In this document: positions 5,235 through 11,522 of the stretch, piece after piece
Numbering within the stretch: the first letter of the stretch is position 1
Layout: each line of letters starts with the position of its first letter
Source of the DNA: Lentisphaeria bacterium
GTDB lineage: Bacteria > Verrucomicrobiota > Lentisphaeria > Oligosphaerales > Oligosphaeraceae
DNA: 11,522 bases
Assembly: GCA_016287975.1 (NCBI GenBank)
Contig: JAEEXV010000130.1
Span: 1-11,522, forward strand
Direction of reading: 5' to 3'
Program-made: the position numbers and the translations under genes
Notes under the pieces: generated by a model
Seen by the model: only the letters and a program-made list of their open reading frames with translations
Databases searched by the model: none
What the model was told of the DNA's origin: nothing

Positions 5235-7274
5235 TCATTTGCGGAGGTATTCGGGGCGGGCGTGGTTGCTGTTGACGAGGGTGTCGAGGAAGCTGTTGCG
5301 GATGATGCCGAGTTCGCGGGTCGTGAGGTCGGCGTTTTCGAGTTGGTGGTCGGCGATTTTGCCCTGGAAGACGGAGTCGATCCGTTCCGCGATGGCCCGC
5401 CGCAGTTCCTCCTTCTGGGGATTGAGGTCGGCGTCGATGGCGGCGGCGCATTGCCGCGCGAGGGTCTCCTTGTCCAGCTGCTCGCCTGGCAGATGCTGGA
5501 GTTTTTCGGCGGCGGCCAGGATGTTCCTGGTGATCTTGAGGGGGTCGGTCTTCTGGCTCAGGAGGGCGCGGACAGCGGCTTCGCAGGAATCGGCGAGGGA
5601 GAGGAGGGCGACTTCGCGGGAGGATGGGGGATCCTGCGTATAGCGGAAGGACTTCTGGTTCGGCGGGGCGCCGTGGCTGTCCTCGGCGGCGCGTCGGGCC
5701 TTTTCGAAGAAGGAGAACAGCAGTGAATTGCCGTGGTGCTGGAGGATGGCGGGGAGGAGGACGGGGTCGAGATGGTATTTTCGGGCGAGTTTTTCGCCGA
5801 AGGCGACATGTTCGCGGATGATGTCGCTGCTTTCCTGCGGCGGCATGTTGTCATGGGGGTTGGGCTTGCCGTTGAGGTTTTCCGCGAATTGCGCTGGCGA
5901 GAAGAGTTTTCCGATGTCGTGGTAGAGCGCCATGACATAGACGAGGCGCGGGTTGATGCCAGTGGGGGAGAGGGCGGCCCTGGCGGCGGCGGCGTCGTTT
6001 GTGGAGGGGAGGCGGGAGGTCTTGGCGGCCAGGTCGGCGGCGGCCTTGGAGGCCAGGTCGGCGACGGCGATGGAGTGCGCGTAGGTTCCTGGCGCCTCGT
6101 CGCGGAGGCGGTTGAGCAGGGGGGTGTTGAGGTCGCCGAGTTCATTGAGGGTCAGCGAGGAGACGAGGCGGAACATGGTCTCGAACAACGGCAGGGCCAT
6201 GACCGCGAGGAGTCCTGTGAGGAGGCCGTTGCCGAGGGCGAGGCCAGTGCATTGCGCATATAGGATGAGGCGGTCGGTGCGGTTCGGGGAGAGGGGGAGC
6301 AGGTTGACGATGAGCAGGGTGGAGGCGGCGATGATGATGCCGAGGAACAGTCCGCCCTGGAGGAACTGGGTGCGGGTGCTCACATGCTGGAAGCAGTAGA
6401 TTGCGGCCAGGGAGATGAGGAAGACGTGGCAGAAGATGGTATAGTGGCGGACGAGGGGGGGCAGGAAAAGCGGCAGGAGGAAGGAGAGGAAGACGACGGA
6501 TGCGGTGGTGAGGCGCCGGTTGAGCAGGTTGATGAGGAAGGCGGGGAGGAGGCCCAGGGGGAGCAGCGCCAGCAGAATGTAGTGGTTCCAGCCTTTGAGG
6601 GTGATGAAGAACTTGATGGCCGTGATCAGGCCGACTTCGATGACGAAGAGCAGCAGAACCAGCCCCATGCTTTTCCGCCCCGTCTGCTGCGGAAGGCCCA
6701 GGTTGAAAATGGCCATGGCGAACATGAGCAGGAGGGCGCCGAGGATGAAGAACGGGCGCAGGAACTGCGCCGTGCGGAGGGTATGGAAGCGCTGCCGCCA
6801 GGTGGGGAGGGGGGCCTTCGCCTTGGCACCTGGCTGGCGCGGCGTCGCCGTCTCGGCGGCGGCCGTGCCCACGGCGGGCTGCGTCGGGGGATTCGCCGCT
6901 TCCCTGGCCGACGGGGTGGCGGCGGGCTGGACGGCGGCGGGGTGCAGGCGGTTCCAGACGGCGGCATTGGGCGCCCAGGGGGTGGTCACATGGACGAGGA
7001 GGCACGCGCCCAGGAGGAACCAGAAGAGCAGGAAGAGCAGGAACGCGGGCCAATAGCATCGGATCCACAGGCGCAGGCGGTGGCGGAAGCGACGGGAGTC
7101 CATTTCCAGGGCGTTTTCGGTGTTGTGCTGGATGTCGGCCTGGGTGCGGGTCATTTCGCGGGTCCGTTCGTCCGCCGCCGTCGCCGTCGGGGCCATCGGG
7201 GTGGTGGCCGTGGCCGCGTGCGGGGCGGTCGAGGTGGCGGCGGTGCTTTTGGGCTGGGAGGAGTTTTTGCTCAT
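5235..7274 (-). CDS. 7TM-HD family phosphohydrolase (PgpH-like, c-di-AMP phosphodiesterase)
   Basis: The product is 679 residues. A hydrophilic Ser/Thr/Ala-rich N-terminus (1-70) is followed by one membrane span (about 73-95), a Pro/Ala-rich loop (96-171), about seven further spans (172-366) and a cytoplasmic HD domain (about 380-600). The HD-domain residues are visible: DLNTPLLNRLRDEAPGTYAHS (about 381-401, His400), YHDIGK (His452-Asp453), EHV (His489), QHHGNS (His513-His514) and LADSCEAAVRA (Asp562). This matches the 7TM-HD proteins such as PgpH, which hydrolyse c-di-AMP to pApA. Two departures are visible. The loop between the first and second spans is only about 75 residues, whereas PgpH has a folded extracellular 7TM-HDED domain of over 200. 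There is also an extra segment of about 20 residues before the YHDIGK motif. Starts at 7319 and 7340 are also possible; 7274 is preferred for a weak AGAGG about 7 nt upstream. Position before ybeY matches other phyla. Confidence 0.85.
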   Translation of the reverse strand: MSKNSSQPKSTAATSTAPHAATATTPMAPTATAADERTREMTRTQADIQHNTENALEMDSRRFRHRLRLWIRCYWPAFLLFLLFWFLLGACLLVHVTTPWAPNAAVWNRLHPAAVQPAATPSAREAANPPTQPAVGTAAAETATPRQPGAKAKAPLPTWRQRFHTLRTAQFLRPFFILGALLLMFAMAIFNLGLPQQTGRKSMGLVLLLFVIEVGLITAIKFFITLKGWNHYILLALLPLGLLPAFLINLLNRRLTTASVVFLSFLLPLFLPPLVRHYTIFCHVFLISLAAIYCFQHVSTRTQFLQGGLFLGIIIAASTLLIVNLLPLSPNRTDRLILYAQCTGLALGNGLLTGLLAVMALPLFETMFRLVSSLTLNELGDLNTPLLNRLRDEAPGTYAHSIAVADLASKAAADLAAKTSRLPSTNDAAAARAALSPTGINPRLVYVMALYHDIGKLFSPAQFAENLNGKPNPHDNMPPQESSDIIREHVAFGEKLARKYHLDPVLLPAILQHHGNSLLFSFFEKARRAAEDSHGAPPNQKSFRYTQDPPSSREVALLSLADSCEAAVRALLSQKTDPLKITRNILAAAEKLQHLPGEQLDKETLARQCAAAIDADLNPQKEELRRAIAERIDSVFQGKIADHQLENADLTTRELGIIRNSFLDTLVNSNHARPEYLRK

Positions 7275-7348
7275 GGGCAGGCCTCTGGTTGTGGAGGGCG
7301 CGCCGTCCGCCGCGGTCATGGCCGCGTCTGGACGGCGCATTCGGGGGA

Positions 7349-8785
7349 TCAGCGGATGTCCTTCAGGAAAGCGCCATAGCCCTTGTAGGCCATGTAGATG
7401 TCGAGCTTGCCTGCGACTTCCCAGGGGGCGTGCATGCAGAGGAGCCCGACGCCGCAGTCGATGACCTGGATGCCGAAGCGCGCCATGTAGAGCGCGATGG
7501 TGCCGCCGCCGCCGTGGTCGACCTTGCCCATTTCGCACATCTGCCACTTGACCTGGTTGTCGTTGAAGACCTTGCGGACTGCGGCGACGAATTCGGCGGA
7601 GGCGTCGGAGGAGCTGCTCTTGCCGCGGTGGCCAGTGTACTTTTCGAGTTCGATGCCGCAGTTGATGCGGCCCGTGTTGTTGGGGGAGTCGACGGACTTG
7701 TAGTCGGGGTCGGCGACGGTGCCGACGTCGGCGGAGAGCATCTTGGTGCGTTCAAGGGCGCGTCGGAGGGCGAGGTCGGAGGTCTCGCCGCAGGCGGCGA
7801 GGAGTTCGGCGATGGCGTTGGGCAGGAAGACGGAGTCCATGCCCGTGCGGCCGTAGGAGCCGATTTCCTCCTTGTCGCAGAGGAGGGCGCCGATGGTGCG
7901 CTGCGGCGTGCCCTTGAAGTCGAGGACGGCGCGTGCGGCGGCGTAGGAGCAGACGCGGTCGTCGTGGCCGTAGCCGAGGACCATGGAGCGGTCGAAGCCG
8001 AGTTCGCGGGCGGGGCCAGCGGGGACGACTTCGAGTTCGGCGGAGGCGAAGTCCTCCTCCTCGATGCCGTATTTTTCCTGGAGCAGCCGAAGGAGGTTGA
8101 GCTTGACCTTCTGCTTGATGTCGGGGTTGTCGTGCTTTTCGGCGACGGGGCGGCTGCCGAAGAGGACGTTGAGCTTGTCGCCAGGAATGAAGGAGCGCGC
8201 GGGCTTGTCGAGGTTTTCGGTGTCGAGGTGGGGGAGAAGATCGGTGACGGTGAAGACGGGATCCCCTGGCTGGTCTCCGATGGCGATGTCGATCCTGGCG
8301 CCGTCGCGTCGGATGATGACGCCGTAGAGGGCGAGGGGCATGGCGACCCACTGGTATTTCTTGATGCCGCCGTAGTAGTGGGTGTCGAGGAGGGCGAAGT
8401 CGCCGTCCTGGTAGAGCGGGCAGGCCTTGAGGTCGAGGCGGGGGCTGTCGATATGGCCGCCGACCAGGTTCAGGCCCTGCGCGGGGCCGTCCTTGCCGAC
8501 GCGGGCGAGGAAGATGGTCTTGCCGTCGACGATGCGGTAGACGGCGGCGCCAGGCTTGAGGCGGAGGCACTTGGCGTTGACTTCGTCGAGGTCGCGGAAG
8601 CCTTTGGCCCTGGCGTCGGCGGCGATGCGGGCGCAGGCGAGGCGCTCGGTCTTGGCGGCGCTCAGGAAGGCGATGTATTCGCGGCAGTATTCCTCCAGGG
8701 CGCGCTCTTCGGCGGCGGAGAGGTCCTTCCAGCCTGGTTCGCGTTTCCAGACGGTGACGGCGGGGGTGGCGGATTTTCTGGGCAT
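7349..8785 (-). CDS. M18 family zinc aminopeptidase
   Basis: The product is 478 residues, a cytosolic di-zinc metallopeptidase of family M18 that removes N-terminal residues, often acidic ones, from peptides. The metal and catalytic residues are all recognisable: His111 in GGHIDSPRLDLK, Asp275/Asp276 in YGHDDR, Glu306/Glu307 in DKEEIGS, Asp353 in LSADVG, and His452 in CMHAPWE close to the C-terminus. The stretch LLDTHYYGGIKKYQW (132-146) is typical of the bacterial/archaeal M18 branch often annotated aminopeptidase 1. Length is normal for the family. The start at 8785 is supported by a strong Shine-Dalgarno (AAGGAGG, 8794-8800), the best in the window. The gene begins 15 bp after the phenylacetate-CoA ligase stop and is probably cotranscribed with it, although no metabolic link is evident. 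The downstream 7TM-HD gene starts 74 bp after its stop. Confidence 0.93.
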   Translation of the reverse strand: MPRKSATPAVTVWKREPGWKDLSAAEERALEEYCREYIAFLSAAKTERLACARIAADARAKGFRDLDEVNAKCLRLKPGAAVYRIVDGKTIFLARVGKDGPAQGLNLVGGHIDSPRLDLKACPLYQDGDFALLDTHYYGGIKKYQWVAMPLALYGVIIRRDGARIDIAIGDQPGDPVFTVTDLLPHLDTENLDKPARSFIPGDKLNVLFGSRPVAEKHDNPDIKQKVKLNLLRLLQEKYGIEEEDFASAELEVVPAGPARELGFDRSMVLGYGHDDRVCSYAAARAVLDFKGTPQRTIGALLCDKEEIGSYGRTGMDSVFLPNAIAELLAACGETSDLALRRALERTKMLSADVGTVADPDYKSVDSPNNTGRINCGIELEKYTGHRGKSSSSDASAEFVAAVRKVFNDNQVKWQMCEMGKVDHGGGGTIALYMARFGIQVIDCGVGLLCMHAPWEVAGKLDIYMAYKGYGAFLKDIR

Positions 8786-8793
8786 GGCGGAAG

Positions 8794-8800
8794 CCTCCTT
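8794..8800 (-). promoter_or_regulatory. Strong Shine-Dalgarno (AAGGAGG) of the M18 aminopeptidase gene
   Basis: On the minus strand AAGGAGG precedes the ATG at 8785 by 8 nt and starts directly after the upstream stop codon (TAA, 8801-8803). It fixes the start of the aminopeptidase. None of the other gene starts here has a comparable motif; most are preceded by C-rich DNA. Confidence 0.85.
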
Positions 8801-10087
8801 TTACTTGGCGGGGTGGTCGAGGTCGACTTTGACGACGCGTTTGGCCTTGCCCTCGGAGCGGGGGAGGGTGCCAGGGGCGAAGACGTCGCCCTTGGGGGAG
8901 AACCCGAGGCGTTCCTTGAGGTGCTTCTCGATGGTGTATCCAGTGACGCCCTGCTCGGCCTCGACGTTGATGCGGACGTCCTGGATGCCGCCTCGGGTTT
9001 CGAGGATGATCTGGTATTCGGGGAGGACGCCTGGGATTTCGAGGAGGGCCTGTTCGACCTGCTTGGGGAAGAAGTTGACGCCCTTGATGATCATCATGTC
9101 GTCGTGGCGTCCGACGATGCGCGCAAGGCGGAGGCTGGTGCGTCCGCAGGCGCACTTTTCGCGGGAGATGATCTTGGAGATGTCGCCAGTGCGGAAGCGG
9201 ATGACGGGGATGGCCTCGCGGGTGAGGGCGGTGAAGACGACGTCGCCGTAGGTGCCGTCGGGGACGGGTTCGCCAGTCTTGGGATCGACGACTTCGGTGA
9301 TGTACTGGTCCTCCCAGACGTGGATGCCGCAGCGTGCGGCGCAGTCCATTCCCGTGGTTCCGACGCCGCCCGTCTCGGTCATGCCGTAGATGTCGTATGC
9401 CTTGATGCCAGTCGTGCTTTCGATCTTGTGGCGCATTTCATCGGAGAAGGTCTCGGCGCCGAAGATGCCGATCTTGAGGTCGGGGAGTTCGACTTTTTGC
9501 TCGATGGCGACTTCGAGGATTCGGGCCATGTAGGAGACGACGCAGCCGATGGCCTTGACCTTGAAGTCGTGGAGGAGTTTGATCTGGCGGGGGGTGTTGC
9601 CGCTGGAGGCGGGGGAGATGAAGAGATTGGCGAGGCGGGCGCCGTGGTAGAAACCGAAGCCGCCGTTGAAGAGTCCGAAGGTCGGGGTGATCTGGAGCAT
9701 GTCGCCAGGGTAGAGGCCCGCCATGCGGAAGCATCTGGCCATGCACTCCGCCCATTGGAGCAGGTCGTTCTGGGTGTAGGCCATGACGACGGGGGTGCCC
9801 GTGGAGCCGCTCGACATGTGGAACTCGCGCAGTTCGGTCTTGGGGACGGTGCACATGCCCAGCGGATAGTTGACGCGGAAGTCCTCCTTGCCCATGAACG
9901 GGAGCAGGTGGAGATCCTCAATGCCGCGGATGTCGCCTGGCTTGAGGCCGATGGCGTCGAATTTCTGGCGGAAGTAGGGGCTCGTGGCATAGACCCTGTT
10001 CACCTGGCGGCGAAGCCGCTCGTTCTGCAGGGCGGTCAACTCGTCGCGGGACATGGTTTCGTAGCGCTCGTTCCAGTATTCGTTCAT
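8801..10087 (-). CDS. paaK: Phenylacetate-CoA ligase
   Basis: The product is 428 residues, the normal length for PaaK, an ANL-superfamily adenylate-forming enzyme that makes phenylacetyl-CoA from phenylacetate, ATP and CoA in the cytoplasm. Visible motifs are the phosphate loop SSGSTGTP (92-99), YGMTETGG (234-241), the RFRTGD motif (297-302), the hinge region IKGVNFFP (334-341) and EGKAKR near the C-terminus (412-417) with the candidate catalytic lysine. Cysteines at 249/253 and in KCACGR (311-316) are typical of this subgroup and may bind a metal. In anaerobes this enzyme often sits beside indolepyruvate:ferredoxin oxidoreductase (iorAB) and salvages aryl acids. No such genes are here; it lies between hisG and an M18 peptidase, so its real substrate (phenylacetate, indoleacetate or another aryl acid) cannot be fixed. 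The ATG at 10087 has no Shine-Dalgarno and abuts a 9-bp tandem repeat. Confidence 0.92.
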   Translation of the reverse strand: MNEYWNERYETMSRDELTALQNERLRRQVNRVYATSPYFRQKFDAIGLKPGDIRGIEDLHLLPFMGKEDFRVNYPLGMCTVPKTELREFHMSSGSTGTPVVMAYTQNDLLQWAECMARCFRMAGLYPGDMLQITPTFGLFNGGFGFYHGARLANLFISPASSGNTPRQIKLLHDFKVKAIGCVVSYMARILEVAIEQKVELPDLKIGIFGAETFSDEMRHKIESTTGIKAYDIYGMTETGGVGTTGMDCAARCGIHVWEDQYITEVVDPKTGEPVPDGTYGDVVFTALTREAIPVIRFRTGDISKIISREKCACGRTSLRLARIVGRHDDMMIIKGVNFFPKQVEQALLEIPGVLPEYQIILETRGGIQDVRINVEAEQGVTGYTIEKHLKERLGFSPKGDVFAPGTLPRSEGKAKRVVKVDLDHPAK

Positions 10088-10090
10088 GGG

Positions 10091-10140
10091 ATTTCAGGGA
10101 TTAAAAGGGATTTAAGGGATTTAAGGGATTTAAGGGATGC
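10091..10140. repeat. 9-bp tandem repeat (GGGATTTAA) between hisG and paaK
   Basis: Three perfect head-to-tail copies of GGGATTTAA lie at about 10108-10134, flanked by degenerate copies: GGGATTAAAA on the left, GGGATGCAA on the right, and further GGATT words at 10088 and 10146. It occupies almost all of the 61-bp gap. On the transcribed strand it reads TTAAATCCC repeated and ends at the paaK ATG, where a ribosome binding site would be expected. It is A+T-rich against the surrounding DNA and so may also hold a promoter, although no clear -35/-10 pair is visible. Confidence 0.85.
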
Positions 10141-10148
10141 AAGCGGGA

Positions 10149-10997
10149 TTAGATTCGGCAGGTTTTGATGTCGGTCACGATGATGCCGTTGGCTCCGACC
10201 TCTTCGAGACGGTCGATGGTGGGGTTGAGGTCTCCGCGCTTGACCATGGCCTTGACGGCGTGCCAGCCTGGCTTGGAGAGGGGCATGATGGTGGGGGATT
10301 CGAGGCCAGGGGTGATGGCGCAGGCGGCTTCGAGTCGGTCGGAGGTGATGTCGTATTCGATGACGACGTAGTCGCGGGCGGTGAGGATGCCGCGGACGCG
10401 CTTGAGGAATGCCTGGATCTGGGGCTGCCGCTCGGCCTCGGCGGAGCGCGCGATGAGGACGGCTTCGGAGAGCATGACGGGTTCGCCGATGGGCGCGAGT
10501 CCCGCCTGGCGCATGGTGGTTCCAGATTCGACGACATCGGCGATGGCGTCGGCGACGCCGAGGCGGATGGAGATTTCGACGGCGCCGTCGAGTTTGACGA
10601 TCTGGCACTGGAAGCCGCGGCGGGCCATGTCGGCGGCGACGATGCTGGGGTAGCTGGAGGCGATGCGCTTGCCGTCGAGATCCGCGACGGTGAGTCCGCT
10701 GTCGGCGGGGGCGGCGTAGGTGAAGCGGGATTTGCCGAAGCCGAGGGGCTGGAGTTCGACGGCGGCGGCCTGGGAATCGACGAGGAGGTCGCGGCCCGTG
10801 ATGCCCAGGTCGACGATGCCGTGGGCGACATAGATGGCGATGTCGCGCGGGCGCAGGAAGAGGAATTCGACGTCGTTGGCGGTGTCGGTCACGGCGAGTT
10901 CCTTGGCGGCGCGGCGGGCGCTGTAGCCGGCCTGCTTGACGAGGAGCGCGGCCTCTTCGGAGAGGGAGCCTTTGTTGGGGAGGGCGATGCGGATCAT
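10149..10997 (-). CDS. hisG: ATP phosphoribosyltransferase, long form
   Basis: The product is 282 residues and catalyses the first, feedback-controlled step of histidine synthesis: ATP + PRPP to phosphoribosyl-ATP. The N-terminus MIRIALPNKGSL and FLRPRDIAIYV (47-57), the GITGRDLL block (65-72) and the PRPP-binding loop at 138-161 (DGAVEISIRLGVADAIADVV, then ESGT) are diagnostic. It is the long form: residues from about 208 to 282 make the ACT-like C-terminal domain that binds histidine (ITPGLESPTI at 228-237 lies at its start). It should therefore work as a homohexamer without HisZ and be inhibited by histidine. It starts 9 bp after the hisE stop, so the two are cotranscribed. As recalled, it resembles the Mycobacterium type in length and motifs. 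The ATG at 10997 lacks a clear Shine-Dalgarno. Confidence 0.96.
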   Translation of the reverse strand: MIRIALPNKGSLSEEAALLVKQAGYSARRAAKELAVTDTANDVEFLFLRPRDIAIYVAHGIVDLGITGRDLLVDSQAAAVELQPLGFGKSRFTYAAPADSGLTVADLDGKRIASSYPSIVAADMARRGFQCQIVKLDGAVEISIRLGVADAIADVVESGTTMRQAGLAPIGEPVMLSEAVLIARSAEAERQPQIQAFLKRVRGILTARDYVVIEYDITSDRLEAACAITPGLESPTIMPLSKPGWHAVKAMVKRGDLNPTIDRLEEVGANGIIVTDIKTCRI

Positions 10998-11006
10998 GGC
11001 GGTGCT

Positions 11007-11522
11007 TCAGAGGTTGCGGTAGAGATCTTCGAGGGAGAGCTGCTTCTTGAGCATGAGCACGACCAGATGATAGACCAGCTGGCTGATCTCCTCCATCGTG
11101 CGCTCCGATTTTTCGTATTCGGCGGACATCCAGACCTCGGCGGCCTCCTCGACGATCTTCTTGCCGATGGCGTGAACCCCCGCGTTGAACTCGGCAACGG
11201 TGCGCGACTTGGGGTCGTTCGCCTCGATCTTGCGGGCGAGTTCCTGGAAGAGGTCCTCCAGGGTCTTGCGGGTGGGCTCGCCGCGGCCCGCAAACTGCGG
11301 GGGGAGATTCGCGGCGATCACGGGGCGCGGCCCGCCGTTCGCGGGCTGGGGGCCGAGGTAGTTGTGCGCGGTGAGTTCATCCAGCAGGTTGGCGGCGCGT
11401 TCGGTGGAGACATGCAGGGCACCCGCGATCGCGCGCGGGGTCGCGGCGCAGCCGTCGACGATGGCCGCGAGGGCGTCGAGGGCGATCGGTTCGCCGTCTT
11501 CGGGCAGGCGGTGGCCGGGCGC
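11007..11522 (-). CDS. hisE: Winged-helix (FtsK-gamma-like) domain fused to phosphoribosyl-ATP pyrophosphatase HisE, partial at right edge
   Basis: The frame is open from the right window edge to the stop at 11007, giving 171 visible residues. The last 87 are a complete HisE domain (from KTLEDLFQELARKI), which hydrolyses phosphoribosyl-ATP to phosphoribosyl-AMP, step two of histidine synthesis. Its metal-binding helices show GKKIVEEAAEVW and EEISQLVYHLVV, followed by SLEDLYRNL. The 67 codons before position 11321 have no stop and no ATG, and very high third-position GC. They encode a helix-turn-helix stretch (ALDALAAIVDG, then TPRAIAGALHVS, then TERAANLLDELTAHNYLG, then NGGPRPVIAANLPP). This resembles the C-terminal gamma domain of FtsK, including its NREVLAPPP-like end. 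If translation began at the GTG at 11321, HisE would have a free-standing 104-residue product. The open coding-like frame favours a fusion. HisI-type cyclohydrolase motifs are not seen. Confidence 0.8.
   Translation of the reverse strand, partial: APGHRLPEDGEPIALDALAAIVDGCAATPRAIAGALHVSTERAANLLDELTAHNYLGPQPANGGPRPVIAANLPPQFAGRGEPTRKTLEDLFQELARKIEANDPKSRTVAEFNAGVHAIGKKIVEEAAEVWMSAEYEKSERTMEEISQLVYHLVVLMLKKQLSLEDLYRNL

Noticed and set aside
7275..7547. N-terminal extension of the 7TM-HD protein to an upstream start at 7547
   Set aside because: The added Arg-rich segment overlaps the end of the aminopeptidase gene by about 200 bp and reads as its out-of-frame shadow. Starts at 7274, 7319 or 7340 after the aminopeptidase stop are more plausible.
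7289..10168. A 959-codon open frame on the plus strand, antisense to the aminopeptidase and phenylacetate-CoA ligase genes
   Set aside because: Its product is a featureless Asp/Glu/Gly/Ala/Val-rich chain. The opposite strand codes for two proteins with complete catalytic motifs. Strong third-position GC bias in those genes removes antisense stop codons.
792..11522. A dedicated defence, secretion or biosynthetic island
   Set aside because: Apart from the fusions noted, the genes belong to known housekeeping families. There is no toxin-antitoxin pair, nuclease, transposase or integrase to support an island.

Overview
The window is high-GC DNA, roughly two thirds G+C, in which every convincing gene lies on the minus strand. 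The gene content is a long-form hisG next to hisE, a c-di-AMP-type 7TM-HD protein next to ybeY and a CNNM/CorC protein, a phenylacetate-CoA ligase, and an M18 aminopeptidase. The YbeY has Asp as its third metal ligand, and there is little Shine-Dalgarno signal. Together these suggest a bacterium of the PVC/FCB side, for example Lentisphaerae, Kiritimatiellota or another Verrucomicrobiota. No rRNA or other decisive marker is present, so the taxon is an inference.

Reading in the direction of transcription, from the right edge to the left: (1) an open frame entering from the right edge carries an FtsK-gamma-like winged helix and continues without a stop into a complete HisE domain, followed 9 bp later by hisG; (2) after a 61-bp spacer built of a 9-bp tandem repeat come a phenylacetate-CoA ligase (paaK type) and an M18 aminopeptidase, whose start has the only textbook ribosome binding site in the window; (3) a membrane/regulatory cluster follows, made of a 7TM-HD phosphohydrolase, ybeY overlapping a CNNM-CBS-CorC protein by 8 nt, and a protein that fuses two CDP-alcohol phosphatidyltransferase domains (PgsA-like then PssA-like); (4) a 210-bp spacer made of a ~33-bp imperfect tandem repeat; (5) an exported HEAT-repeat protein; (6) a 629-bp spacer holding a GTCCGAA-type short repeat and three and a half copies of a 96-bp tandem repeat with perfect hairpins; (7) the start of a secreted, Cys-rich protein running off the left edge. 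No tRNA, rRNA, transposase or CRISPR array is visible.

hisE and hisG encode the second and first steps of histidine synthesis. The 7TM-HD/ybeY/corC block is a widespread housekeeping neighbourhood (c-di-AMP turnover, rRNA maturation, membrane metal homeostasis), and the fused phosphatidyltransferase next to it would supply phospholipid head groups.

The most striking hidden signal is compositional. The palindrome CCGG is almost absent from about 1810 to 11514 (three sites found by eye where random expectation is about one hundred), but occurs at roughly the random level, about 20 sites, in 1-1809. The loss shows up in codon choice: Thr-Gly pairs avoid ACC-GGN and Pro-Gly pairs use CCT/CCA-GGN. 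This points to CCGG-specific methylation or restriction acting on most of the window and to a different history for the leftmost 1.8 kb.
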